DNA of 5,138 nt from Alphaproteobacteria bacterium (GTDB lineage Bacteria > Pseudomonadota > Alphaproteobacteria > ATCC43930 > CGMCC-115725): assembly GCA_030039975.1 (NCBI GenBank), contig JASHUO010000623.1:1-5138 (forward strand), in the 5' to 3' direction. The notes beneath the pieces are model-generated. The model worked only from the letters and a program-made list of their open reading frames with translations, made no database searches and was not told the DNA's origin. Both the position numbers and the translations under genes were made by a program. Every line of letters starts with the position of its first letter. Position 1 is the stretch's first letter. This document shows, in pieces, positions 1 to 4,851 of the stretch.

Positions 1-13
1 GTACGGAGCCTCA

Positions 14-304
14 TTGAACAGAAACGCGCCTTGCGGATACAGATATCCGAGATTTCATCTCGCCGACTTGCCGACGGATGCGCAGGGCGCGATATCCAAC
101 CAATGGATTCAACGAATGGCGCAGTCATACGAAAGTAGCCGTGCGGCCCTCGACGACATAATCAGGCGATATCGCGCGGGTCTGGGTGGGGACCGAGGAG
201 GACCGGCGCTGAGCCGCGACCAAGCGGTCGACATGATCAAAGCGCTTGGCTTCACGCGAGCCGACGCCCTGCGATGGCTTGATTCACAACCGCCGCATCG
301 GTGA
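14..304 (+). CDS. Hypothetical protein, 96 aa (possibly the C-terminal part of a longer one)
   Basis: I do not recognise this protein. The start used is a TTG at 14, preceded by GGAG at 5-8 with a 5-base gap, which is a reasonable ribosome site. However, the frame stays open to the left edge of the window, so the coding region could begin earlier. The protein is soluble-looking, with no signal peptide or membrane segment. Residues 29-56 and 68-91 look helical. The second stretch (DQAVDMIKALGF, then ADALRWL) has the spacing of a small three-helix UBA-like fold, but this is only a resemblance. A proline- and glycine-rich linker at about 56-66 separates the two. The stop is TGA at 302-304. The 54-residue gene downstream starts 169 bases later on the same strand. 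The coding call is moderately secure; the function is unknown. Confidence 0.5.
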   Translation: MNRNAPCGYRYPRFHLADLPTDAQGAISNQWIQRMAQSYESSRAALDDIIRRYRAGLGGDRGGPALSRDQAVDMIKALGFTRADALRWLDSQPPHR

Positions 305-473
305 AGGCGGGTAGCCGGCGGCCAGCACGGCAGCGCCGAAAAGCCGGGCTTAGATCCGTAGCGCCGCGTAGGCGAGGTAGCGGGTGCCAGGCGCGCCTCG
401 CCGGTAATCGCGACCGCACGCCTTCTGCCAACCTCAGCTACCCGGCGAGGCTAGATCGGCGTATCGTCGGGCG
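305..473. other. Intergenic stretch with nested complementary segments
   Basis: No coding frame here looks convincing. The stretch is unusually rich in self-complementary segments, described separately at 371-451. It also contains a perfect 10-base palindrome, AGGCGCGCCT, at 389-398. GGGTAGC at 309-315 and GGTAGC at 376-381 are both complementary to GCTACC(C) at 437-443. It could be a structured 5' leader for the small gene at 474, a small RNA, or a dispersed repeat. No tRNA-like T-arm or promoter could be identified. Confidence 0.4.
371..451. repeat. Inverted repeat with two alternative partners
   Basis: GCCTCGCCGG at 395-404 is a perfect 10-base reverse complement of CCGGCGAGGC at 442-451, leaving a 37-base loop. 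The same left element, through CCTCGCC at 396-402, can instead pair with GGCGAGG at 371-377 with an 18-base loop. The two pairings exclude each other. The right-hand arm ends 22 bases before the ATG at 474. This would fit an attenuator-like leader or a repeat element, but no uridine tract or anti-terminator logic is visible, so the role is unknown. Confidence 0.5.
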
Positions 474-638
474 ATGTCAAAGTCTGCGCAGTGGCGCGAG
501 AAGGCGGCCGAATGTCGCCGTGTCGCCGGGCTTGTGCCCCCCGGCAGCGCGCCGATCTTCGCGGCGCTGATCGACCTGGCGCTCGAGCTGGACAAGATGG
601 CGGAGGACGCGGAGGAGCGCGAGCGACACAGGCGGTGA
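474..638 (+). CDS. Small conserved-type protein, 54 aa, unknown function
   Basis: This frame runs from ATG at 474 to TGA at 636-638 and encodes 54 residues. It begins MSKSAQWREKAAECRRVAGL and ends in a charged helix, roughly residues 36-54 (LELDKMAEDAEERERHRR). The N-terminal pattern, a basic/acidic helix around 'REKAAECRR', resembles a group of very short alphaproteobacterial proteins of the type 'YRRKAAECRRLA', often annotated as hypothetical. This is recognition by pattern, not a search. VPPGSAP at residues 21-27 breaks the two helices. No signal peptide or membrane segment is present. The ribosome site is weak (CGGGCG just before the ATG), and no other in-frame start lies near. It converges with infA, leaving a 43-base gap with no obvious terminator. 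A cytoplasmic helical-hairpin protein is the best description; the role is unknown. Confidence 0.55.
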   Translation: MSKSAQWREKAAECRRVAGLVPPGSAPIFAALIDLALELDKMAEDAEERERHRR

Positions 639-681
639 ACACTGGCGCGCCCACCCGGCACGCGAGCGGCGGAAGCCCTCG

Positions 682-945
682 TCAGCGCCGACGGTGCCGC
701 GGCGGCTGCGCGGCGGGCGCGCGCTCGTCCTTATGGCGGAAGCTGAGGCGCCCACGATCGAGATCATAGGGCGTCATCTCGACGGTGACGCGGTCGCCGA
801 CCAGCACGCGGATGCGGTGTTTCTTCATCTTGCCGGAGGTATAAGCCAGGGTATCGTGACCGTTGTCGAGCCGCACGCGGAAGCGCGCCTCCGGAAGAAC
901 CTCGAACACCGTGCCGTCGAACTCGATCAGATCTTCCTTGGGCAA
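682..945 (-). CDS. infA: Translation initiation factor IF-1, C-terminally extended
   Basis: IF-1 binds the A site of the 30S subunit and assists initiation together with IF-2 and IF-3. The 87-residue product is a single S1/OB-fold domain. It starts MPKEDLIEFDGTV, and GKMKKHRIRVLVGDRVTVEM (residues 38-57), then TPYDLDRGRLSFR (58-70), is the family signature. Usual IF-1 length is about 72 residues. Here a basic, proline-rich tail from about residue 71 (HKDERAPAAQPPRHRRR) is added, as in the extra IF-1 copies of many alphaproteobacteria. The start is TTG at 945-943. An in-frame TAG lies four codons upstream and no ATG or GTG intervenes, so TTG is the only choice; AGGAG sits six bases before it. 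The gene stands alone, divergent from the lipoprotein gene. Whether this is the sole infA or a second copy cannot be told from the window. Confidence 0.95.
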   Translation of the reverse strand: MPKEDLIEFDGTVFEVLPEARFRVRLDNGHDTLAYTSGKMKKHRIRVLVGDRVTVEMTPYDLDRGRLSFRHKDERAPAAQPPRHRRR

Positions 946-951
946 TCGATG

Positions 952-956
952 CTCCT
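952..956 (-). promoter_or_regulatory. Ribosome binding site of infA fixing a TTG start
   Basis: On the minus strand AGGAG is followed by six bases and then TTG. The strong match and ideal spacing support the non-ATG start for IF-1. Confidence 0.75.
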
Positions 957-1004
957 ATCAGAGCGGCACGCCAAAGCCCTCGCGCCGGATTGAAGCGCAT
1001 GACG

Positions 1005-1033
1005 AAGATGGTCCTTGGGCAGCCGTTTGGCAA
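1005..1033 (-). promoter_or_regulatory. Possible infA promoter
   Basis: On the minus strand TTGCCA (1033-1028) matches the -35 consensus at 5 of 6 bases. It is followed after 17 bases by CATCTT (1010-1005), a weak -10 with 3 of 6 matches. Transcription would begin near 998, giving a leader of about 50 bases before the TTG at 945. The poor -10 makes this a candidate only. Confidence 0.25.
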
Positions 1034-1200
1034 GCTGTGCTCTCGGCGCTCGGAAGCGGCAGACGCGCAACGCGCAGATCCCGCACGGCCGAACATGGAC
1101 AGAGCTTCGAGTGTGCCGCTTATGCCCTCGTGCTACACTATCTCAAAATCGCCCTGGGCGGGGCCCGCGCCGGGGAGCAGCCGCGGAGTGCTGCGAGCGC

Positions 1201-1207
1201 GGAGGAG
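1201..1207 (+). promoter_or_regulatory. Ribosome binding site deciding the lipoprotein start
   Basis: GGAGGAG lies seven bases before the ATG at 1215. It selects this ATG over in-frame starts up to 225 bases upstream and places the lipoprotein signal peptide at the N terminus. Confidence 0.8.
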
Positions 1208-1214
1208 AGCTGCC

Positions 1215-1670
1215 ATGCGAGCGCGCGTGCTTCTCGTGGTCGCCGCGAGTGTCCTGTTCCTGCTCGCCTGCAGCGGCAGCCCTTCCGTCGAACAAACCGT
1301 CGCCGTACCGCCGCCACCCGGCAAGGGGCGCCTCTATATTTATCGCGACGCCAGCACCTATGGCTCACAAGTGTGGACCGCGGTGTCGCTCAATCACATG
1401 AAGATTGGCGACGCAGCGCCTGGCACCGTGTTTTATCGCGACGTCGCGCCGCTCGACTATGAGATCGGCGTGCAAAGCGACAGGCTCTTTCCGAACGAGT
1501 TCAAGGCGGTGCGGGTCGCACCCGGCAGCATCACCTTCGTGAAGGTCCAGTTTCAGCCCTTGTGGGACAAGAACGGGTTGGGCAGAGCGGCAGAGACCTT
1601 TGTCATTGCCATCGTCGATCCCGAAACCGCCAGGGCTCAGATGAGCAGTCTCCGCCTCGTCCCGGGCTGA
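1215..1670 (+). CDS. Outer-membrane lipoprotein, DUF2846-like, 151 aa
   Basis: This is an exported lipoprotein of unknown biochemical role. Residues 1-18 form a lipoprotein signal peptide: an Arg-containing start, a hydrophobic core from about 5 to 17, then the lipobox LLAC with Cys19 as the predicted acylated residue. Ser at +2 gives no Asp-type inner-membrane retention signal, so the outer membrane is likely by the E. coli rule. A short linker rich in proline (PPPPGKG, 32-38) precedes a beta-rich domain. GRLYIYRD (38-45), the KIGD turn at 63-66, GTVFYRDVAP (70-79) and the YEIGV strand match the pattern of DUF2846 proteins (family recognition by eye). The frame is open further upstream, but that segment reads like noncoding DNA and the GGAGGAG site favours 1215. 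The next gene starts 99 bases downstream on the same strand and also encodes an exported protein. Confidence 0.8.
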   Translation: MRARVLLVVAASVLFLLACSGSPSVEQTVAVPPPPGKGRLYIYRDASTYGSQVWTAVSLNHMKIGDAAPGTVFYRDVAPLDYEIGVQSDRLFPNEFKAVRVAPGSITFVKVQFQPLWDKNGLGRAAETFVIAIVDPETARAQMSSLRLVPG

Positions 1671-1698
1671 CGGGGCGACCCTTGTCGGGTGCAGCGAT

Positions 1699-1732
1699 CA
1701 CGCAAGCGTGCAGAGTCGTCAGAGAGGCTCTG
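1699..1732 (+). repeat. Short hairpins in the 1671-1769 gap
   Basis: CACGC-AA-GCGTG (1699-1710) is a perfect inverted repeat with a two-base spacer. Directly after it, CAGAG occurs twice (1711-1715 and 1720-1724), and either copy can pair with CTCTG at 1728-1732. No uridine tract follows, so this is not a typical intrinsic terminator. The stems are only five pairs and may be coincidental. Confidence 0.3.
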
Positions 1733-1753
1733 CCGCAAACTGGATTATCATTC

Positions 1754-1764
1754 GAGGAGGAGGG
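1754..1764 (+). promoter_or_regulatory. Strong ribosome binding site of the periplasmic protein gene
   Basis: GAGGAGGAGGG ends five bases before the ATG at 1770, and its AGGAGG core is nine bases from it. It decides the start in a frame that is open 81 bases further upstream, and it puts a clean signal peptide at the N terminus. Confidence 0.8.
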
Positions 1765-1769
1765 CCGCC

Positions 1770-2498
1770 ATGACACAGTTGGGCCGTTCAACGACGATCG
1801 GTTTCCTGGTTTTTTTGGTCCTTGGTGCAATACCTTCCCGGGCACAGACGCGCCCACCCATCGCCGAACAGATTGCCAAGGCCTATGGCCTGGACTCGTT
1901 CGGGAAGATTGAAGCGATCCGCTATACGTTCAACGCGCAGTTGCCAGGCGTGACGCTCTCCCGCTCATGGGTTTGGCACCCCAAGACCGACCAAGTCTCC
2001 TTTGAGGGAAAAGACAAGGACGGCAAGCCGGTGAAGGCAACCTATGTTCGCTCTCAGCTCAACGGCGCACCGGCCGACGTGACGGACGTCATCGACCCGA
2101 ATTTCGTCAATGATCAATATTGGCTGCTGCTCCCCTTCCATGTTTACTGGGACTCCAGCGCCGATGTGCAGGACATGGGCATGCAAAAATTGCCCTCGGG
2201 AAAGGGGTCCGCGAAGCAAGTGGTGATGAAATATCCTGCGGAAGGCGGCTACTCCTCCGGCGATACGTGGGAGCTTTTCCTCGGACCCGACAATCGAATT
2301 GTGGAAATGGTGTATCGTCGCGGCGGACCGAAAAAACCGCAGCTCGTCATCACAAGTTGGGCGGGCTACAAGAAGGCCGGCCCGCTCCTGATCTCGACGG
2401 AGCATCGCGGGACGGCGGACGGCAAGCCGGTGCACCTCTCCTTTTCCAATGTAGCGGTCAAGCTGGAGGGATCGGACAAGTGGGTAGACGCACGATAG
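1770..2498 (+). CDS. Periplasmic protein, probably LolA/LolB-like fold, 242 aa
   Basis: The product carries a type I signal peptide: MTQLGRS, a hydrophobic core at 9-20, and a likely cleavage after SRA at residue 25. No lipobox cysteine exists; the mature protein should be free in the periplasm. It is beta-rich. Visible elements are IRYTFNAQ (50-57), SRSWVWHPKTDQVSFEG (64-80), NDQYWLLLPFHVYWD (114-128), DTWELFLGPDNRIVEMVYR (165-183), and SWAGYK followed by PLLISTEHRG (196-214). The chain of 'tW.w.p....v...' strands followed by 'NDqYWLLlPf' resembles proteins annotated as LolA/outer-membrane-lipoprotein-sorting-like, which bind a hydrophobic ligand in a half-barrel. This is inference from pattern. 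Third codon positions use A and T visibly more than the MFS gene downstream. No partner gene (LolB or an ABC exporter) is adjacent, so a specific lipid or lipoprotein client cannot be named. Confidence 0.75.
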   Translation: MTQLGRSTTIGFLVFLVLGAIPSRAQTRPPIAEQIAKAYGLDSFGKIEAIRYTFNAQLPGVTLSRSWVWHPKTDQVSFEGKDKDGKPVKATYVRSQLNGAPADVTDVIDPNFVNDQYWLLLPFHVYWDSSADVQDMGMQKLPSGKGSAKQVVMKYPAEGGYSSGDTWELFLGPDNRIVEMVYRRGGPKKPQLVITSWAGYKKAGPLLISTEHRGTADGKPVHLSFSNVAVKLEGSDKWVDAR

Positions 2499-2512
2499 GG
2501 TGCGTTTGGCCC

Positions 2513-2578
2513 ATGGCGAGCATGGCGAAGCGCCGCCGGCTGGCTGCGCGTAAGACTCGGCACAAAAATCAAAGTTGA
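2513..2578 (+). CDS. Possible tiny basic peptide, 21 aa
   Basis: A frame from ATG at 2513 to TGA at 2576-2578 encodes MASMAKRRRLAARKTRHKNQ plus a final serine. Nine of 21 residues are Lys, Arg or His, and there is a second in-frame ATG at codon 4. It begins 15 bases after the previous stop and ends 48 bases before the next start. The ribosome site is poor (GGG at about 2498-2500). This may be chance; the composition and snug position are the only support. Confidence 0.2.
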   Translation: MASMAKRRRLAARKTRHKNQS

Positions 2579-2588
2579 GCGCCTTGCT

Positions 2589-2616
2589 TTGCGTCGGGCG
2601 TCCGCTCGCGCATAAT
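2589..2616 (+). promoter_or_regulatory. Possible promoter giving a near-leaderless mRNA
   Basis: CATAAT at 2611-2616 matches the -10 consensus at 5 of 6 bases. TTGCGT at 2589-2594 is a partial -35 with a 16-base spacer. Transcription would start around 2622-2624, within five bases of the ATG at 2627. This would explain why that gene has no Shine-Dalgarno sequence. The -35 is weak. Confidence 0.35.
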
Positions 2617-2629
2617 CGCCCACATTATG
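2611..2629 (+). repeat. Inverted repeat containing the start codon
   Basis: CATAAT (2611-2616) and ATTATG (2624-2629) are perfect reverse complements separated by seven bases, and the right arm includes the ATG of the following gene. In DNA it could be an operator over the -10 region. In RNA, if transcription starts further upstream, it would hide the start codon in a six-pair stem. Confidence 0.5.
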
Positions 2630-3466
2630 ACCGGGTTTGCGTTGCGCGCCGTCCGACCCCGTTCTCGTCAGCAACGGAAGCGCAGACGAAAAAGCACTTT
2701 GCTCGAGCGGCTGCGCCGATGGTGGCAGCGCGCCTGCTGGGTGTGGCGAAAGCTGACGCTCGCACCGCTGTCGGTGCGGCTTGTCGTGATCGCGGCGATC
2801 GGTGCCGCAGTCTTCATGACAGCGGACATCGCCTATCAGGTCTTCCGCAAGCCGACCGAGCTCTTCTATCCCGCGCGATATGCGCTGAATAAAGTGCCGG
2901 CGGAGACCTGGCGGGACTACGGATCGCTGTTTCGCCGGTATTCGACGGCGACGATCGCGCCTGAGCTGCTGGCGGCGCTGGCGCAGGTCGAGGGCGCCGG
3001 CAATCCCGTCGCTCATACCTATTGGCGCTGGCGCCTGAGCTGGCATCCCTTCGAGATTTACGAACCGGCCTCGAGCGCCGTGGGTATGTATCAGATGACG
3101 GCGGCGGCCTTCGCCGACGCACAGCATTATTGCATCCGCCAACACATGGTCGTCGAGCAGGGCTGCTGGTCGGACGGCCTCTATACCCGGATCCTGCCCG
3201 GCGACGCGATCGAGCTGACGGCCGCCTTATTGGATCGCAATGTCGCGGCGGTTCTTGAGGACGCGCATATCCATTCGACGATGGCGCAGAGGCAGGAGCT
3301 CGCGGCCGTCATCCATCTCTGCGGCATGCGGCCGGCCACGGAATTCGCCCGCCGCGGCTTCCGTCCCGGGCGGCAAGAACACTGCGGAGACCACGATGTC
3401 GCGGACTATCTTGCCCGCGTCGACGCGATGAAACGGGAATTCGCGCGCCTTGCAGCGGAGGAATAG
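2627..3466 (+). CDS. Membrane-anchored lytic transglycosylase-like protein, 279 aa
   Basis: This is predicted to cleave the MurNAc-GlcNAc bond of peptidoglycan in the periplasm. Residues 8-43 are very basic (QQRKRRRK) and should stay in the cytoplasm. Residues 48-69 (LSVRLVVIAAIGAAVFMTADIA) form one membrane segment, and the rest is periplasmic. The SLT-type core shows LLAALAQVEGAGNP (114-127) with Glu122 as the likely catalytic acid. Then ASSAVGMYQMT (148-158) matches the usual GxxGLMQ element, and CGDHDVADYLARV (253-265) matches the C-terminal helix. The variant is the 'SAVGMYQ... CGDHDV' group of proteobacterial SLT proteins rather than classical Slt/MltC. Four cysteines lie on the periplasmic side (169, 180, 232, 253), so two disulfides are possible. 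ATG at 2627 is the only usable upstream start: the frame opens after TGA at 2576 with no GTG or TTG between. There is no ribosome site. The MFS gene follows 61 bases later. Confidence 0.85.
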   Translation: MTGFALRAVRPRSRQQRKRRRKSTLLERLRRWWQRACWVWRKLTLAPLSVRLVVIAAIGAAVFMTADIAYQVFRKPTELFYPARYALNKVPAETWRDYGSLFRRYSTATIAPELLAALAQVEGAGNPVAHTYWRWRLSWHPFEIYEPASSAVGMYQMTAAAFADAQHYCIRQHMVVEQGCWSDGLYTRILPGDAIELTAALLDRNVAAVLEDAHIHSTMAQRQELAAVIHLCGMRPATEFARRGFRPGRQEHCGDHDVADYLARVDAMKREFARLAAEE

Positions 3467-3471
3467 GCGCG

Positions 3472-3531
3472 GTGGTCGAAGCGCAGGATGAAACGAAGCG
3501 CCGAGAGCGGATGTTGGTTTCGTTGCGATGA
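3472..3531 (+). CDS. Possible 19-aa leader frame coupled to the MFS gene
   Basis: GTG at 3472 opens a frame of 19 codons ending at TGA 3529-3531. That stop overlaps the MFS start ATG at 3528 as ATGA. GGAGG at 3457-3461, inside the end of the transglycosylase gene, lies ten bases before the GTG. The MFS start has no good ribosome site of its own, so ribosomes finishing this frame could reinitiate there. The peptide (VVEAQDETKRRERMLVSLR) has no recognisable features; only the geometry supports it. Confidence 0.25.
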   Translation: MVEAQDETKRRERMLVSLR

Positions 3532-4775
3532 TCGGACAGCGCTCTCGACTCTCGCACGGGTCCGATGCGCGCGCGGCCCAGCCGCCGCTCGACTGGCTGA
3601 CCTTCCTGCTGGCCGATGTGCAAGGCGGGCTCGGCCCTTTTCTCGCCATCTATCTCACCGCGAGCCGGCATTGGGCGCCCGGTGCCGCCGGGCTGATGCT
3701 GACCATCGCCGGTCTGGCCACCGTCGCGGCGAGCCCGGCGCTGGGCGGGCTCGTCGACCGTGTGCGCTGGAAACGGGCGATCGTCGTGGCCGGCGCCGTG
3801 GCGGTCGCGCTGGCGGCAATGACGGAAGCGATCCTGCCGCGGCCCTGGCCGGTGGGCGTGGCGCAGCTGGGCAGCGGCATCGCCGATGCGGCGTTCCCGC
3901 CGGCCATTGCCGCGCTCAGCCTCGGTCTCGTCGGGCGCGCGGCCTACACGGCGCGCGTGGGACGCAACCAGGCCTATAATCATGCGGGCAATGTGGCGAC
4001 GGCGGCGCTCTCCGGCATCGCCGGCTGGCTCATCGCGCCGGTCGCCGTGCTTTGGGCGGTGACGCTGTTCTCGGCGGCGAGCATCGCCGCGGTATTGCTG
4101 ATCGAGCCCGGCGCAATCGACCACGAGGTGGCGCGCGGCGCCGATGACGGGCGCGAACCGCAGGATAGCGCCGTCAGCGGCAGGCATGCCATCTTTGGCA
4201 GCCGCCCTCTCCTGCTCTTCACGCTCAGCATCACGCTCTTCCATTTTGCGAATGCGGCCATGCTGCCGCTGGCGGGAGAGCGGCTGTCGAGCGGCGGCGA
4301 TGGCGGCACCGGCGCCGTCTGGATGGCCGCCTGCATCGTGCTGGCCCAGCTCGTGATGATCCCGGCATCCCTGCTGGTGGGGCACCGCGCCGATCGCTGG
4401 GGCCGCAAGCTGCTGTTCCTGATCGGCTTCGGCGCCTTGCCGGTGCGCGGCCTGCTCTTCGCCCTGGTCGGCGCGCCCGGCGGGCTGCTCGCGATCCAGG
4501 TGCTGGATGGGGTGGGTGCGGGCATTTTCGGCGCGCTGTTCCCGATCGTGGTGGCCGATCTCACCCGGGGCACCGGTCGCTACAATCTGGCGCTCGGCGC
4601 CGCCTCGGCGTGCTGGGGGCTCGGCGCTGCGCTCAGCAACGGCATCGCCGGTGCGATCGTCGACGGGCTCGGGTTTTCTGCCGCTTTCTTGGTGCTCAGC
4701 GGATTTGCGCTGGCGGCGCTGATCCTGTTTGCACTTGCGGTGCCGGAGACGATGCCGGTGGGACGAGCGGCTTAG
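3528..4775 (+). CDS. Major facilitator superfamily transporter, 415 aa
   Basis: This is a secondary transporter of the inner membrane, probably proton-driven efflux; the substrate is unknown. The length and hydrophobic pattern fit 12 membrane helices in two halves, with a hydrophilic central loop at about 194-224 (EPGAIDHEVARGADDGREPQ...). The MFS motif A occurs in both halves: GGLVDRVRWKR (73-83) after helix 2, and GHRADRWGRK (285-294) after helix 8. Asp30 sits in helix 1 (FLLADVQGGLGPFLAIYLT, 26-44). GRNQAYNHAGNV (145-156) is distinctive of a group of proteobacterial MFS proteins annotated only as 'MFS transporter'. ATG at 3528 is the only start: the frame has a stop at 3489-3491 and no other start codon follows before 3528. 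No clear ribosome site precedes it. It follows the transglycosylase gene by 61 bases and converges with the dioxygenase gene. Codon third positions are strongly G/C. Confidence 0.92.
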   Translation: MIGQRSRLSHGSDARAAQPPLDWLTFLLADVQGGLGPFLAIYLTASRHWAPGAAGLMLTIAGLATVAASPALGGLVDRVRWKRAIVVAGAVAVALAAMTEAILPRPWPVGVAQLGSGIADAAFPPAIAALSLGLVGRAAYTARVGRNQAYNHAGNVATAALSGIAGWLIAPVAVLWAVTLFSAASIAAVLLIEPGAIDHEVARGADDGREPQDSAVSGRHAIFGSRPLLLFTLSITLFHFANAAMLPLAGERLSSGGDGGTGAVWMAACIVLAQLVMIPASLLVGHRADRWGRKLLFLIGFGALPVRGLLFALVGAPGGLLAIQVLDGVGAGIFGALFPIVVADLTRGTGRYNLALGAASACWGLGAALSNGIAGAIVDGLGFSAAFLVLSGFALAALILFALAVPETMPVGRAA

Positions 4776-4776
4776 A

Positions 4777-4797
4777 GCGTCTTCGGACGAAGCACGC
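4777..4797. repeat. Hairpin just after the MFS stop
   Basis: GCGT-CTTCG (4777-4785) pairs with CGAAG-ACGC (4788-4797) around a two-base GA loop, giving nine pairs with C4793 bulged. It begins two bases after the MFS stop. It lacks a uridine tract, so it is either a 3'-end-protecting stem or a dispersed palindromic unit rather than a classic intrinsic terminator. Confidence 0.45.
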
Positions 4798-4825
4798 GCA
4801 TGCCGCGGAGCGACACCTCACCCTC

Positions 4826-4845
4826 CCCGTCGCTGACGCGACGGG
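4826..4845. repeat. Perfect 8-bp dyad in the convergent spacer
   Basis: CCCGTCGC (4826-4833) and GCGACGGG (4838-4845) are perfect reverse complements with a TGAC loop. The dyad is embedded in a pyrimidine-rich run (CACCTCACCCTCCCC before, TCCCCTCCCTCTCCCC after). Such C/T-rich strings with G/C stems are typical of intergenic repeats in GC-rich proteobacteria. Confidence 0.5.
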
Positions 4846-4851
4846 TCCCCT

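Larger units (their letters stand above)
946..1214. other. Divergent intergenic region between infA and the lipoprotein gene
   Basis: The frames that cross this stretch show no recognisable protein. A second candidate promoter lies on the plus strand: TACACT at 1134-1139 preceded by TG two bases before it, resembling an extended -10, with no good -35. That would suit the lipoprotein gene, about 75 bases downstream. No convincing operator repeat or terminator is visible. Confidence 0.3.

Noticed and set aside
305..473. A tRNA or other known RNA gene in the structured spacer
   Set aside because: The T-arm consensus, an acceptor stem and a cloverleaf arrangement are absent; only simple inverted repeats are visible.
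990..1214. An N-terminal extension of 75 codons on the lipoprotein
   Set aside because: A lipobox preceded by 75 unrelated residues would not work, and GGAGGAG stands in the right place for the ATG at 1215.
863..1462. A 199-codon plus-strand frame overlapping infA and the lipoprotein gene
   Set aside because: Its composition is Arg/Ser/Ala-rich noise and it conflicts with two well-supported genes.
1689..1769. An N-terminal extension of 27 codons on the LolA-like protein
   Set aside because: It would bury the signal peptide; the strong ribosome site fixes the ATG at 1770.
2366..3145. A 259-codon minus-strand frame crossing the periplasmic protein gene, the gap and the transglycosylase gene
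   Set aside because: It spans two well-supported plus-strand genes, shows no motif, and the plus-strand products have clear signal, membrane and catalytic features.
3309..4385. A 358-codon frame on the minus strand antisense to the MFS and transglycosylase genes
   Set aside because: The translation is low-complexity, rich in Arg, Gly, His and Gln, with no known fold. It is the expected shadow of GC-rich coding DNA on the other strand.
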